DNA from: Symbiodinium sp. CCMP2592
Taxonomy: Eukaryota > Sar > Dinophyceae > Suessiales > Symbiodiniaceae
NCBI GenBank assembly: GCA_905221615.1
Contig: CAJNDT010005834.1
Location: 404,460 to 468,459 of the forward strand
Length of the DNA stretch: 64,000 bases
Direction: 5' to 3'
Shown: piece after piece, positions 19,123 through 30,774 of the stretch
Layout of the letters: every line of letters starts with the position of its first letter
Position numbering within the stretch: position 1 is the first letter of the stretch
Made by a program: the position numbers and the translations under genes
The notes under the pieces: generated by a model
Databases searched by the model: none
Seen by the model: the letters and a program-made list of their open reading frames with translations, nothing else
What the model was told of the DNA's origin: nothing

Positions 19123-19774
19123 TATCAGAATCCTAAGCCCTTAACCCTAAGCCTAAATTCCTCGGTTACTCTTGGGTCCAGGGAAGGACATGAGTTAAAG
19201 TCCCAAGATCCAGCCTTCACTCTTTGGTGCGTTGTGTTCTGAAGCGATAGCCGCGTAATCGTTTGATTGTGTTATTGCCAATGCTTCCCCAAACCCGGTA
19301 CCCCTAAACCCCGATCCAAGCCCTAAACCTTAGCGCTTCTAAACCCCTAGGCCCCTGAGCCTTTAACCCCTAAACCCAAAGCCCAAAGCCTCTAAGCCCT
19401 AAGGCCTAAACCCTAGACAGACCCTCGATCCGGAAGACGGCAAACACCAGAATGCACTGCTGACCTCCTTAAAAGCTGTGTAGAGGCATAAATGATTCAT
19501 AGCCTCGACCCCCCCCCCTATTTCATTCAGTAGGGCGTATAAGCCGGATCCCACCATTATGGCGGTTTGTTCAACCTGAGTCTAGGTAATCCTGCACACA
19601 CCCAGAAATCTCTGACCCGAAGCCCTTCACCCCACACCTGTAACAGTACACACGCGAACACACACACACACACACACAAGCAACAAAAGCATTGAGGTCC
19701 GAAATCCTAAGCCCTAGCTAGGTTCAGGGACTAGAGTCGTTTTGTGTAAATTGTGTTGACTCCTGGAAACCATT
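19123..19774. other. Non-coding stretch with a CA repeat
   Basis: Dense CCCTAAA-like words at 19,300-19,420 and a (CA)11 run at 19,657-19,678. No gene seen. Confidence 0.5.
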
Positions 19775-20077
19775 GCGGTTTGATGATGTGCAACGGGTGG
19801 AATGGACGAGCTCGGCCTTCGACCTCAACACCGTGCCATGCACATGCTATCAGACGACGACTTGTTCAACAGGTCAGCCATTTGGATTGCCGGCGTCGGG
19901 CCTCCTCTCAAAGGGTATGCCCACGTGGGCCAGCAAGTACCTACCTTCTAGCTGCCCAGCATACTCGAGATCCGGAAGCTTATGTTCCTTCATTCATGCT
20001 GCCAGCCCGAGATCAGCATGGCTTCATCTTCCCCCTCGAACCGATGCACTACGCGCAGGCCCTGGCTGAGGCATTAT
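19775..20077 (+). pseudogene. Unidentified broken coding-like region
   Basis: Two frames look protein-like in turn. One reads HRAMHMLSDDDLFNRSAIW and on through IAGVGPPLKGYAHVGQQ to a stop near 19,950. The next frame reads AYVPSFMLPARDQHGFIFP and on through LEPMHYAQALAEAL to about 20,070. The two would join with one small frameshift. Base composition is more coding-like than the flanks. The family J element begins at once after it, so the original 3' end may have been disrupted by that insertion. I do not recognise the family and assign no function. Confidence 0.3.
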
Positions 20078-20190
20078 CCCAGAGAGCCCAATACCCCATA
20101 ATTCAGGAATATGGCTTAAATGATATAGGGCTTCAAAATATGATTTAGGCTATATATTTTTTCATTAAGGGGTATTGGGGTCTCTGGGAT
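20078..20190. mobile_element. MITE-like family J, copy 1
   Basis: Family J ends are CCCAGAGAGCCCAATACCCC and complement, with AATATGGCTTAAAT-type inner sequence. Confidence 0.75.
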
Positions 20191-20290
20191 CTGGGTATGC
20201 CACGGGCTTCGTCGCCTCCAGAGCTCCCGGCTCTTAGTTTTACCCTTCGCAGGCTCAAGGCAACTCTTCTCTCGATGGGGCTCCAGATCG

Positions 20291-20398
20291 ATGTGGGAGT
20301 TTCCGAAAATAGGGGACCCTAATATAGGACCCTAAGTAGTAGGATCCTCATTATAAGGACCCCCAAAATATGGCACCATATTATCGGAAACTCCCATG
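20291..20398. mobile_element. MITE-like family A, copy 2
   Basis: Arms ATGTGGGAGTTTCCGAAAAT and TATCGGAAACTCCCAT; the core reads in the opposite sense to copy 1. Confidence 0.85.
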
Positions 20399-21018
20399 TT
20401 GCAGAGGCAGACAGGAGAGAATTTCCGAGCTCTGAATCGCATAGTGGTCATCATACTCACGGATCGGGTGTAAGACAAGTATCCATGACAAAGTCCGTGG
20501 AGGGTTTGAGTTAGCTGCCAGTGAAACCCTATCGTGCACCTTTGGAGATCCCCAGCAAACCCCATGAGTTCGAGCCTTTCCAATGCCACGAGCGACATGC
20601 TCAGCCTTGTAGACCCGAAGCACTCAAACCCTGTAAACTAAGTTTCAAACTGCCTTAAACTATCAAAATCTCTAATCTTTCGCTGAACCCCTAAGCCTTG
20701 GACCCTAAACCATTTTTTGAAGCCACGAAAATGCCGAAGCTTCTTGGATGCCTGAGCCCAAATCAGGTCGTTGGTTTCGTGCTCGGGCTCATCTGGATCA
20801 CTGAGCTGATGACACCCCGCTTGAAAATACCGAGTTGAGGCTTACAGGCTTCAGGGCGTTAGGGCGTTTCAATGCGCTTCCAAAAGGGCTTCTAGAAACG
20901 AGGGTTTCTATGTGGGGTTACTCTGCATGGTTTTGGGACTTTAAAACCCTGCTATTTGGGCACTTGGACCGTACATCCGAAACCCTAAACCCGACGATCT
21001 GGCTACTTGGACCCTCTG
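20399..21018. other. Non-coding stretch
   Basis: Unique sequence and scattered ccctaaac words; short ORFs on both strands without domains. Confidence 0.5.
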
Positions 21019-21152
21019 CTTGGAGGGTCGGGGGACTTAGTAACTGGTTATTTTAGGGACTTTTAAGTACCATAACCCCAATTAGGGTCCCTTTTAGGGT
21101 ACTTATAAGTCTACTTACTACCTACTTAATTACTAAGTCCCCCGACCCTCTG
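21019..21152. mobile_element. MITE-like family C-prime, copy 2 (complete)
   Basis: Both ends (TTGGAGGGTCGGGGGACTTA and TAAGTCCCCCGACCCTC) intact; core CCCCAATTAGGGTCCC. Confidence 0.85.
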
Positions 21153-21719
21153 GGTACACCTTAAAGTCGGAGATCTCCCCAGCTTCTGGCGCCAGGTAGG
21201 TTCTTAGATAGCTAGATATAGATAAATACAAAAACACATAGACAAACATGCGCATCTATACATGTATTTATGTGTTTGGCTGTGTCTTTCGTTCTTGCTT
21301 TTTTGCTATCTTTCTTCATATAGTTGATTATTCGCTGTATTATGTGCATGTAGTTGCAGAAAAATACGAAAAACGAACAATTATCCGAGGATTGCCGTGG
21401 GCCAGTTCGTCGTGAGCTTCTGCGTCTGCAGGCCAGAGGTTAGGGTTCAGGGTTGTATGTCTTGGTTTCTTTTATCACCCAGCTGTTCACTCCTTGGTGC
21501 TCCTGTTATCTAGTCTTAATCTCAATTTTTGAAGAAGTTGTTGCCCTCTGGAGTTTGGGCAGCAAGATATTTACATGCCTCTAAGCCCTACCTGAACCCT
21601 ATACACTTACTATTCAGGGTTAGTCATCATGATTTCCTTTTATAAGGCCTGCGAACCCTAGACCCCAAACTCCCGAACCCTAAACCCAGAACTGAGTTTC
21701 AGTGTGCAGTGATCAGCAT
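21153..21719. other. Non-coding stretch, AT-rich centre
   Basis: An ATA/ACATA-rich segment at 21,210-21,400 and, near 21,598-21,650, a relic with TATTCAGGGTTAGTCAT...GATTTCCTTTTATAAGG resembling family I. Confidence 0.45.
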
Positions 21720-21817
21720 CTAGGACCCATGGTAAGCCCTTATTCCCTTTTTTTTTTTATAACACCCTTTCTACCGAAAAGGGTATCCCTTTTTATTCCT
21801 AGGTTACTCTTACCTAG
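21720..21817. mobile_element. MITE-like family E, copy 2
   Basis: CTAGGACCC...TTACCTAG ends; the middle carries an 11-T run in place of the usual core. Confidence 0.7.
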
Positions 21818-22290
21818 TAGGCCGAGGGGTTCAGGTGGTCCAGGAACCGGCCCCTGAGTTCTTAACTCGAGACCTGTTGGGCTTACAAGACTTGGGCTTT
21901 TTTGTCATTTTGCGGAGCAACATCCGGCAAACGATGCTGTCAATTCTTAAGCTCTCCGATGGGTAAGTCTCAACATACATACTTGGGCTTCTTTATGAAG
22001 CCGAGCAGACAGAAGCATTGCAGGTCGTTGGCCCGATAGGTTTGCTAGTTTGCTTTTGTCTCGGTCTTGAGGTGCCAGGATTTGAGGTTTCCTAGGCCAT
22101 ACAGCCACCATGGGTTTCGAGTTCGGGTGACAGGAGACTTGACAAAACAAAGTTCAGAGCTGGCAGTAGATTGTCGAGACTGCATGCCCAAGCCCAAAGA
22201 CCCGGGGCATAAAGATGCGTTTTGTTCAAACCCGAAGCCCTATGCCCGAAACCTCGAAACTCTAAACCCCAAATCCCAACAATATACCTA
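21818..22290. other. Non-coding stretch
   Basis: No gene or strong repeat seen. Confidence 0.4.
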
Positions 22291-22366
22291 ACCCTAAGGG
22301 TCCATGTGCCCATGTAGTATACACTTTGGCGCTGAAGTCCCAATAGGCAGTTTGTATGCTTGAGGG
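22291..22366. mobile_element. MITE-like family G, copy 3 (truncated)
   Basis: Left half CCCTAAGGGTCCATGTGCCC is clear; the right half is shortened to ATGCTTGAGGGT. Confidence 0.55.
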
Positions 22367-22523
22367 TGTAAAGTTGACAGCTTTCAGGTTCTTGGGTTGA
22401 GTATTCTGTTTTTGTATGTAGGGGTCTCAACTGCATTCTGCGGCACAGGTGGTTCTTCGTTGAAATTGGGCGGCTGGGCTGAGAGATAGTTGAGGACGAC
22501 TTAAGGATTTAAACGCCTCCCTG

Positions 22524-22642
22524 CCCAGATCTTCCAATGTCCCTGGATTTAAAGGAATATGCCACTACATTACAATCATATAGTAGGCTCCCCAGTATGA
22601 TTTAGAGTATATTCCTACTTAAGGGATTTTGGAAGATCTGGG
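22524..22642. mobile_element. MITE-like family J, copy 2
   Basis: Ends CCCAGATCTTCCAATGTCCC and GGATTTTGGAAGATCTGGG, inner AGGAATATGCC / GTATATTCCT. Confidence 0.75.
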
Positions 22643-22789
22643 TGCTCGTCATGTTGCCGGAAGTTCTGAGCCTCTCGGATTTCGTAGGCCCTGCTTGGTA
22701 ACCCCTTCTAAACCGCTCCTGATCGCTATTAACATGAGAAGCATGATTGTAATAATAGTTGTAGTGTTATTAGTCTTATGGTTTTCTAA

Positions 22790-22899
22790 AAATGTAGGAA
22801 CCTGATTAAGAAACCTTGGGCCTTAACTGGGGTTCCTCGTATAAATCTTACTATTTTGGTGTTCTCGGCCTAGGGTCCCTCGATCAGGTTCCTACATTA
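22790..22899. mobile_element. MITE-like family H, copy 1
   Basis: Family H ends are ATGTAGGAACCTGATTAAGA and complement, with TA duplicated at the insertion in the better copies. Confidence 0.85.
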
Positions 22900-22920
22900 C
22901 CAGTCCTTGAAAAGGGTCGG

Positions 22921-23043
22921 ATGTGGGAGTTTCCGAAAAAAGGCGACCCTAATACAGCAGCCCAAAATAGTAGGATTCTTATTACATAAGGGCCCCAAAA
23001 AAATTATAACGTACCCCTAATTTTAATTTTCGGAAGCTCCTAT
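22921..23043. mobile_element. MITE-like family A, copy 3
   Basis: Ends ATGTGGGAGTTTCCGAAAAA and TTTTCGGAAGCTCCTATAT; lies 21 bp from the preceding family H copy. Confidence 0.8.
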
Positions 23044-23107
23044 ATGTGGAGCTGGTTCGATGATGTTTCGCTGGCTGGATGGTCAGAGCTTTTACCCCAG
23101 AGCCCTC

Positions 23108-23200
23108 CCCATGGGCTCCATGGTAGTTCCTTGCTGGGAGCGCCTTATAGGGTTCTAGATATGAGCCACAAAAAGGAACTACTATGGAGAGTCTAGGTAG
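23108..23200. mobile_element. MITE-like family K, copy 3
   Basis: GGGCTCCATGGTAGTTCC pairs with GGAACTACTATGGAGAGTC. A partial family J left end (cccagggactccaaaacccc) follows at 23,209. Confidence 0.7.
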
Positions 23201-24159
23201 TCTCGAGGTACCCAGGGACTCCAAAACCCCTAAATTGTGGAAGTTACAATGACTATACCTTAGATTACAGAAGGAGCCTTCGTAAGCCGGTGTAGTCCTT
23301 GAACTCCAGGGTTTTAGAGTCTCGAAGGAGGGCTTTCAGGATGCAGGGCTTGGCTTCTTACAGTGTTGCGGTGGGCATTGTTGTTGTTGCTCCAGCATTC
23401 CCTCCACATACCTGTGTCCGTTAAACCCTAGCCTTCTTTAGCAATGATATATATAAAAACATACTAGGAATACAACAAGTGCTACTACCATAATTAAAAC
23501 TGCGAAATGAGACTTGCTGGTCACGATGCAGCCCACCAGACCAGGCTGCAGGCGAAAAGGAGGGACCCTCAGACTAAGAGAGGCGGATCTAGATCTACTC
23601 GGGTGCCTTGCAAAATCCCCAGGCTGCCGAACCCCCAAACCCCATGACTCATGACCCACACCGTAGAAAATCAAAAGCCCTCAATCCCTCATCCTTACCT
23701 CAAGTCCCTAAACCCTGAACCCTAAACCCCTATAGAAGCCCCAAATCCTAAGCCCTGAAACCCCTAAACCCTAAACCTTGAAACCTCTACAGCCAGCAGC
23801 TCAGGGAAGAGAAAGAAGAGGCGAAGCATGAGAAGAAGGTGGAGAGCAGCTCCAAGGCATCGTCAAGAGCTGGGCGATTGAAGCTTAGGGTTTAAGGTTG
23901 AGGGTTTAGGGTTTCAGGATTGCCCCCTGAACCGGTAAACCCCAAACCTCTCAACCCTAAAGCTTAGTCATGGGACACCCCAAGCCTTCCAGTCTAAATC
24001 CTACACCCTGATTGGTTTTAGGCACCGCTGAAGCTGTTGAGAGATCGAAGGTTTGGCTCTTCAGAGTTTTGGTTGACCTGCGCCCTGTCATTCTAGGGCT
24101 CCTGAATATGAATTTGATATGTACGTCCTTAAAAAGTAGGTCATTCAGGGTCCAGGTAC
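23201..24159. other. Non-coding stretch, one exon-like island
   Basis: CCCTAAA-rich at 23,700-23,790. At 23,796-23,875 a Lys/Glu-rich open stretch (QQLREEKEEAKHEKKVESSS) follows a CCAG and could be an exon or chance; weak. A family I right-arm relic (aaaaagtaggtcattcaggg) is at 24,131-24,150. Confidence 0.35.
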
Positions 24160-24267
24160 CCAGAGACTCCAGAATCCCTTTATTAAGGAATATACCTTAG
24201 GTGACCATAGGAACCCTTGCATGATTTAAGAACACTTCCTCAATTAAAGGGTTTGCGAGTCTCTGGG
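24160..24267. mobile_element. MITE-like family J, copy 3
   Basis: CCCAGAGACTCCAGAATCCC pairs with GGGTTTGCGAGTCTCTGGG. Confidence 0.75.
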
Positions 24268-24374
24268 TAGGGCTTATGATTTTAGGCTTGCCGATGTGCG
24301 GTTGGGGGGTGCAGGTTGTGGGCTTCAGAAGGCCCACGTCCCGTTTGCAAAGGCGTGCTAATTGGGAGATTCCA

Positions 24375-24484
24375 CGTGGAGGGTCGGGGGACTTAGTAAA
24401 TGGTTATCCTATCGACTTAGAAGTATTTACATGTAAGTATCATAACCCCAATTAGGACTCCCTTTAGGGTACTTAAAAGTCTAC
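24375..24484. mobile_element. MITE-like family C-prime, copy 3 (right end deleted)
   Basis: GGAGGGTCGGGGGACTTAG at the left; sequence stops matching at AAAAGTCTAC. Confidence 0.75.
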
Positions 24485-24630
24485 GGAAGCCGTCAGGCCT
24501 CCGCCAGCAGCCACAGCCACGGACACCGCGTGGACAACCTTCAGAACCGCGGCTTAGGGGTCAGAGTTGCATGGTTTGGGGCCTAGGGCATTGGGGCATC
24601 AGGGTTCAGGCTTTAAGTTTAGAGTTTACC

Positions 24631-24735
24631 ATATGGGGCCTTAATAATTACCAATACTATTTTGGGGGGTCCTTCTTATAATTCTATTATAATGGGCCCC
24701 AAAACCCTACTCTAATTATGAAGGCGCCTATATCA
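24631..24735. mobile_element. MITE-like family F, copy 4 (complete)
   Basis: Ends ATGGGGCCTTAATAATTACC and CTAATTATGAAGGCGCCTAT. Confidence 0.85.
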
Positions 24736-25210
24736 GGTTTCTGGCTTTGACTAAATCCAACCTTGGACCTGAAACCCCAAACGGGATTCTGGGACTCATA
24801 CTCTCGGCTCAACTCCGGTTCTATCATGCTACTTCGGCCGTAGGGTTTCGGGTTAAAGCCTCACACGCCTGAAAGAAGAGGGCACAGAAGCCTCAGAAGG
24901 CCTAAGGCCTCGAACCCATGACCCCTAAGCCTCCGAAGTCTAGGATCCCTGACTCCCCAAACCCTGTAAGCCTGAAGACGATCCCACACGCCCTAAACCC
25001 TAAACCTTAAAACCCTAAACCCTAAAACCCTAAACCCCCAAGCCCTACACCCTCTTCAATTCGATTATGCTTGTCCCCATATCACCAGAAGAGCCGAGGA
25101 TCAAAGGTGGTCCGGCCAGTGGCACTTATTCAGGCGCCGACTCGGAAAGCCATCTGGAATTAGGGGCTGAGGGCTTTGTAGCTGCATGCATACATTGCAT
25201 ACCTTGCTTG
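24736..25210. other. Non-coding stretch, CCCTAAA block
   Basis: A telomere-type run (accctaaaccttaaaaccctaaac) at 24,990-25,050; no gene seen. Confidence 0.55.
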
Positions 25211-25382
25211 CATACATACATACATACATATAACATGTATGTACCCATTCATACGCATAAAAGTATGTACCCACGCAGGGGCACAGACAGCTACACAATC
25301 ACATGCGCATGCATGTATTTATGCATACATATCTACATATGTATGTACATGTATGCGTATGTGTATATATATATATATATAA
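25204..25382. repeat. CATA/TATG microsatellites and (TA)n
   Basis: Several short runs of catacata and gtatgtac, ending in a (TA)9-10 tract at 25,363-25,381. Confidence 0.85.
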
Positions 25383-25448
25383 ACATATATGGTTGTCTGT
25401 CTGTGTGTGTGCAGGTGTGTGACATTGTGACCAGCATACTCGAATACA

Positions 25449-25590
25449 AGAGGGTTTAGGGTTTTAGGGTTTAGGGTATTGAGGTTTAGGGTTTAGGCGT
25501 TTTAGGGTTTTAGGGCTTTGGATTTAGGTCTTAGGGTTTCAGGGTTTAGGGTTTTAGGGCTTTGGGTCTAGGGGTTTAGGGTTGTGGGGT
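25449..25590. repeat. TTTAGGG / TTTTAGGG telomere-type block
   Basis: About fifteen variant repeats in the G-rich orientation. Confidence 0.85.
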
Positions 25591-26435
25591 TTGGGGTTTA
25601 AAGTTTGCGAATGTTCACCCGAAGAGTCGGCACACCCTGAGCCGCGGGGCGAACCCATGTTGTCTAGTTGTTACCCTAGACCCTAAAATTTGAAGATCTT
25701 GCATTTTTGGTAAACCAGGAGTTTTTAGACTTTACAAAATTTAAAAAACTATAAATGTTTAGTTTCGGGGCTATGCCAAGGTTTGTTCTCCAGGTTCTAC
25801 GCTTTTTTGGGGGGAATGCCCAAACCTGCAAGCCTGTGACCTTACAACTCCGACACCCCCTGCCGTGCCATGAGCTTCAGACCCTGTAACACTGTATTGC
25901 AAACAAAGCAAATTTGACGGACAAGGCGCCTGATTAAGTGCCACGACCTTGAAGGGTTGCAAGCTGCAATTCCTGTGGTCGCAGGGAGGCTGACATCCGA
26001 TGCGCCCCTGGCTTGCATGCCCGGTCTGGCTTCCTGGCCTTTGATGCAAACTTCGCACCCGTTTCCACACAAGCTCGCTGGTAGCTTTGAGCACGAACTG
26101 CGCTTCATGACGGCCTCTTTCCTGCATCTGCGTGCTTTTTTTGAGTGGTCCGGCGAAGATGCTGCAGGAGCTCTTTCCATATAAAATGTTGCAAGCCGGC
26201 GACTGCCACAGAGTCTTGGAGCATGGCTGGTTCTTGAAAGCTCGGCTGCCTGGAGACTACAGAATCCCTTCAACCCCAACCTCTAAGCCCCTAAACCCCT
26301 GAGCCCAAAGCTCCTAAACCAATACTAAACCCTAAAATCCTAAACTTAGAAAAAATGTTTGAATCTTAAGCCCGATATCCCAACCCTAAGCCCTCAAGGC
26401 TGTTTGCCTCAAGCCAGCCCCAATGCCGACCCTCG
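25591..26435. other. Non-coding stretch, GC-rich middle with unassigned ORFs
   Basis: Between 25,770 and 26,280 overlapping ORFs of 75-145 codons run on both strands. None shows a domain, and overlap on opposite strands argues that GC content explains them. Confidence 0.4.
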
Positions 26436-26573
26436 TAGAAATACTACAACTAGGACCCAGAGTAGGCCCTTATTCCCTTTTAACGGTCCAGGTTCCCTTA
26501 TAAGCAGCTTTAAACCAAAAAGGGCACCCTTTTTATTCCAAAGTGACTCTTGGGTCGAGTAGATATACTACAA
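26436..26573. mobile_element. MITE-like family E, copy 3, with 14-bp flanking repeats
   Basis: The element itself is 26,450-26,559 (CTAGGACCCAGAG...CTCTTGGGTCGAG). It is bounded by tagaaatactacaa (26,436-26,449) and tagatatactacaa (26,560-26,573), a 13/14 direct match read as a target-site duplication. Confidence 0.8.
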
Positions 26574-27370
26574 GTGATTGCACGCAACAATACTGATAAC
26601 ATAGCACGAATAAGATACAGCGAAGTAGATATTACAACATCATTAACTAGAACTTCAAGCTCGAACTGTTGTCGTCATCATGTTGATTGAAGGCAGTATT
26701 CTGAAGAGCACGAATAATTTCAGTAATGTTCTCGAACATTGTGAACATGAAGGCTAAAGAAAACCACTAGCAAAGCTGCTACTTGGAACTATTGTGGCAG
26801 TTTGAGCAATAACCACCATCGCACTATACCTAAACCCAGAGAGTACGGAACAGGAAGTGGGCTGGTTCTTAACGGTTGAGCCACTCAACATCTTAGCTGT
26901 AAAGCGCTCTGAGGGATTTGGTTTCTTGTTTATAACTTCAAAGGATTATTAGCCCCAGACCTTGAACCGATAAAAGCTGACCCTAAACCGTATCGGCATA
27001 TCATGGTTCAATATCGGGTGCTTTCGAATGAAGCGGCTCGGTGGCAGGTGTCGTAGAAACAGACGAGAAGGGCACGAAGAGGACCGGCTTCGTTCCCGTA
27101 CTTAGGGTTCAGGGTCCAGGTTCCCATTTTCAACCACTACATCCCCGTACATACTAGTATGCCTGAAGCCCACAGACCAAATCATAAACTAGACAACACC
27201 CGAAACAAGGCGAACATCGCTAGCACACTTTGCATGATATTCGAAAAGCCTGAACCATGAGTCCCAACTGCACACTATAACTCGTATCCCTAAACCCTTA
27301 GACGCTTTCCTCTGTGAGCTATGCGGGTACGGTTACACTAGGTATCGATTCGGGATAATTGTTAACTTCT
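26574..27370. other. Non-coding stretch, locally AT-rich
   Basis: AT-rich at 26,574-26,800 with only micro-ORFs (for example MFTMFENITEIIRALQ on the minus strand near 26,700-26,750). No recognisable gene. Confidence 0.4.
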
Positions 27371-27492
27371 CCTTATTGCGTAAAGGAGCCCTAGTTTTAC
27401 ATCATTTTTGGGACTGTTGAAATCTATAATTTCCCTTATTGCTTAAAGGAGCTCTAGTTTTACACAAGTTTGGGGACTGTTGAAATCGACAC
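27371..27492. repeat. 63-bp tandem duplication
   Basis: Two adjacent copies of CCTTATTGC(G/T)TAAAGGAGC...GGGACTGTTGAAATC, starting at 27,371 and 27,434. Confidence 0.85.
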
Positions 27493-27534
27493 TTAGTACG
27501 GGGCTTTAGGGCGCGGGGTTGCAGGGTTTGGGGT

Positions 27535-27639
27535 CGAGGAACCTGATGTAGAAACCTTGGGCCTAAACCCCAAACTAGTAGGATTCATACAAGGAACCCT
27601 AATAAAGGCCCAAGGTTTCTTAATCAGATTCCTACACTA
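27535..27639. mobile_element. MITE-like family H, copy 2
   Basis: GAGGAACCTGATGTAGAAAC and TTTCTTAATCAGATTCCTAC; core CCCCAAACTAGTAGGATTCA. Confidence 0.85.
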
Positions 27640-28628
27640 TGAATCAAGTTTCGGTATTGGGCTACTGGTTGCGGCTGCAGGGTTACAGGACGGAGCAGGG
27701 TTTGAAGTTTAGGGTTTTCGGGTTGGGCCCAGGGTTTGTCCTCCTTCGGCATATTTTGCGCTTGACTGACACCGATGTGCAGGATTTGCCTTCTTAGTTT
27801 CTTCGGCACCCTGCCTTGAATCTGAGCCTAAAACCCTCAAGGCTTAAAGTCTCACGGTACAATGCATGTGCCCCATGACTGCCACAGTCGTTCTTTGTTT
27901 CAGCCAAGTAGTTTACAGTCTGAGCCTCTTTACCCTCATTGGGGCTGTCCTGTGTGTAACATCCGATTTACCAGGTCGCATGAGAGAATTGGCAGCTCAG
28001 CTTCAAGCTACTCACCCTCATTCAAACTTATCTAAACTCTGAGCCCTACCCCGCCCCCCAGTTTTGGCAGGTTGGTCGTCGACATCTTCGACAAAGGCCC
28101 AGATGATAAACCGATGAAACCCATAGCCTCGCGTCTGCAGTAGAGCTGGGATACGGGCTAAGTGAACTATTGGTATTCTGTTCTTGTACATCAACTATGT
28201 ATGCATGTGTATATGTTCGTATGTATGTATATGTATATATATATATGTACATTCGAACTTCCTTCTTTTACATGACAGTGTAGGATTTAGCGCCGAAGCT
28301 CGGAAGTTGCAACATGGAACAGAGAGGTATTGTGCTAGGCTATCTAGCTGTTGCAGGTTGTAGGACCGAAAGATAGCAACCGTTTTGGCGTTACTAGTGC
28401 ATTAGCAATGCTCGAAAGGCAAAGACTCATCATGCAGTTCATACTTTGGCCCACCAGGGTTTCCCTCTGTTTTTCCTACCCTGGGGCTGCTGTTGTCCTC
28501 GCCATCAGGGTTGCCTCAGTCTTGGATGAAATGATGAGTCCCATGGTGTGGTGATGCGAGATGCAGTGAGCAGCGACCAGGGTGTCTGAAAGTGCATTAA
28601 TTAAGATGAGACATTCTGTCAGGTGCTA
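27640..28628. other. Non-coding stretch
   Basis: Unique sequence with a TATG/TA microsatellite at 28,201-28,250. ORFs under 70 codons, none recognised. Confidence 0.5.
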
Positions 28629-28763
28629 CTCAAAGGGTCGGGGGACTTGTTAAGTAGTGATCTTATCGACTTAAAAGTACCACAACCCCAATTTGGCCCC
28701 CGCTTAGGGTACCTAGAAGTCTTTTCAGTATCTACTTGCTAAGTCCCCCGATCCCCCAAGTAG
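28629..28763. mobile_element. MITE-like family C-prime, copy 4
   Basis: TA-flanked; CAAAGGGTCGGGGGACTTG pairs with CTAAGTCCCCCGATCCCCC. Confidence 0.8.
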
Positions 28764-30352
28764 GGTTTGCAATCTAGCCTTTCTCCCTGGCTCTCAGCAA
28801 CGGATGCTGCCGGAAAAGGCCTTCCAAGAAAGACGATCGTCATGTCAAAGCCCCTTGAAAAAAGGACCTCTTGCAACGAGTAATCCCTGAAATGACACAT
28901 AAAACAAAAGGAAAGCCTGGGAACTTCAATCCGAAACAGAACACCGTGAAAGGCTCAGGGTTGAGGGTTTGAGGGTTTGAGGTATAGGTTGTAATATCTC
29001 TTCCCCTCATTGCGGTTCCGGTAATATGAACAGAAATGGAAAATCGGGAAAGCCCAATGTGACTGTTACGAAGACAAGTGGATCCCGCTGCCCATATCGT
29101 ACCTTCCAAGGCTTATGAGAATAAGCCTCACGAGTGTTCCTGGATTTGCGAAGCGCAACTCGGCTCGTTTGTGGCATGTCAGGTTTCAGGGTTGTCAAGG
29201 GGGCCCTACCCCCACTCAGCCAGGTGGTATAGACTAGTAGACTTTCACAGAAATGCGCTTATAAGACCTTTATTTACCTTACCTGTATACGTCTATGTAG
29301 CAGCACTGACATACACCCCAAAAGCCCGAAATCCCAAAACCCTAAACCCCAAACCCCAAAGTTTAAAACCCTTAGCGTTTCAAGAAGGGTTGTTCGACAG
29401 ATGGGTACATCCGTAAAGGGTTAAGTCTACCACTAACCATCCCCCCTGCATGCCCTGCCTACACTGCCTGAACCCGAACCCTAAACCCCGAAGCTTACCC
29501 CCGCCCCCGAGCCGCCCTTGAACCGAAGTTCCGATCCAGGATGTCTTCAGGCGCTTTACAGTCGGGGTTGTAAGAACAAGTGTACAATCTACAGCGTCAG
29601 AGACTGCATAATCGGTCAGTACATGAGAACGTAGGTAACTGTATGTTCTTCGTCTTTTTCATGCTGGGTTTAAGCGCAGTTCGTGTTGAGACGTATGGCT
29701 GCACACTTCCGACAGTTGGCACATTATGTAAGCTGCTCGCGGTGCGGTTTGACCAAGGGCCCTATGAGTAAGATTGCAATGACAACCGCACGACCGTGTA
29801 AGATTTCATCATTGATATTTTTAATCAATCCATGCTTGCTGCCGAAGGTGTTGTCATCAGTTTACTGTTCATGTTTGCCGTGACCTGTTCTGGGAGAGCT
29901 TATTGACCGAACAGAATTAGGGACCCAAAGGCACACATGGGTGGTGTATATGGGATATCCCTGTCCTTCGTTTTGCTTATGTGCTTTTGTGGGGCCCCTA
30001 CTACAGAAACGAGTGCTCGGCAATACTCCTTCTATTGCACAGCATACCTGTAGGCTCATACCCTACCCCTTTTTTGGGGTATTCACTTTTCTATGTAGCA
30101 GATCCTAACCATAAAACTAGGAATCCTGAAAATCCGGCACGGTAAGAGCCTCTAGGTACGCTTGCAAACGAAATGCTGCGACCTTGGGGACTCGCACCTA
30201 ACGCCCAAGCCCCTGAACTGTCCATGTCCTGAACGAACAGCGGCAGCTGGCACCTGCGTTTGACTTTAGGCTTTAAGACTGTTGTGGACATGTCGAGTAT
30301 CACAAAAAACAATCGGGTAACTATCTGACATGTGTAATGACATGTGTTTACA

Positions 30353-30356
<4 letters not shown>
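28764..30356. other. Non-coding stretch
   Basis: About 1.6 kb with CCCTAAA words at 29,335-29,360 and 29,470-29,490 and no MITE recognised. The longest ORF (112 codons at 29,078) has no domain features. Confidence 0.45.

Positions 30357-30421
<65 letters not shown>
30357..30421. repeat. (TA)n microsatellite
   Basis: About 30 TA units with two TG interruptions. Confidence 0.95.
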
Positions 30422-30427
<6 letters not shown>

Positions 30428-30663
30428 GTGTGCTTCATATGTAAGGCGAGTTTACTCATGTGTATAGTGTGGGTGTGCATGTACACAGAAATATATGCAA
30501 AACATGCATGCGTACTTATCTCTGAAGTCTGAATAAGAACCAACAACAAGCCTTCTGCCTGAGGTATTTGACGGCCTTGGGGCCCTGCATTGGCACGCTC
30601 TTGCGCTTCTGCTGGCCTGTTTGCCTTACCCGGCCGCTCCGAACCTCGCCAAAAATCGGTTTA

Positions 30664-30774
30664 CTAGGACCCAGAGTAGGCCCTTATTCCCTTTTCCAGG
30701 GTTCAGGTTCCCTTATAAGCCCCTGCGAACCAAAAACTGGCACCCTTTTATTCCTAGGTTTCTCTTGGGTCTAG
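30664..30774. mobile_element. MITE-like family E, copy 4
   Basis: CTAGGACCCAGAG...CTCTTGGGTCTAG flanked by TTTA on both sides (4-bp target duplication). Confidence 0.85.

Noticed and set aside
25842-26279. 145-codon minus-strand ORF in a GC-rich patch
   Set aside because: Competing ORFs are open on both strands, with no conserved motif; GC content is a sufficient explanation.
26656-26840. Two AT-rich micro-ORFs on the minus strand, considered as a second viral or organelle fragment
   Set aside because: They are too short (about 20-35 codons) and match nothing I recognise.
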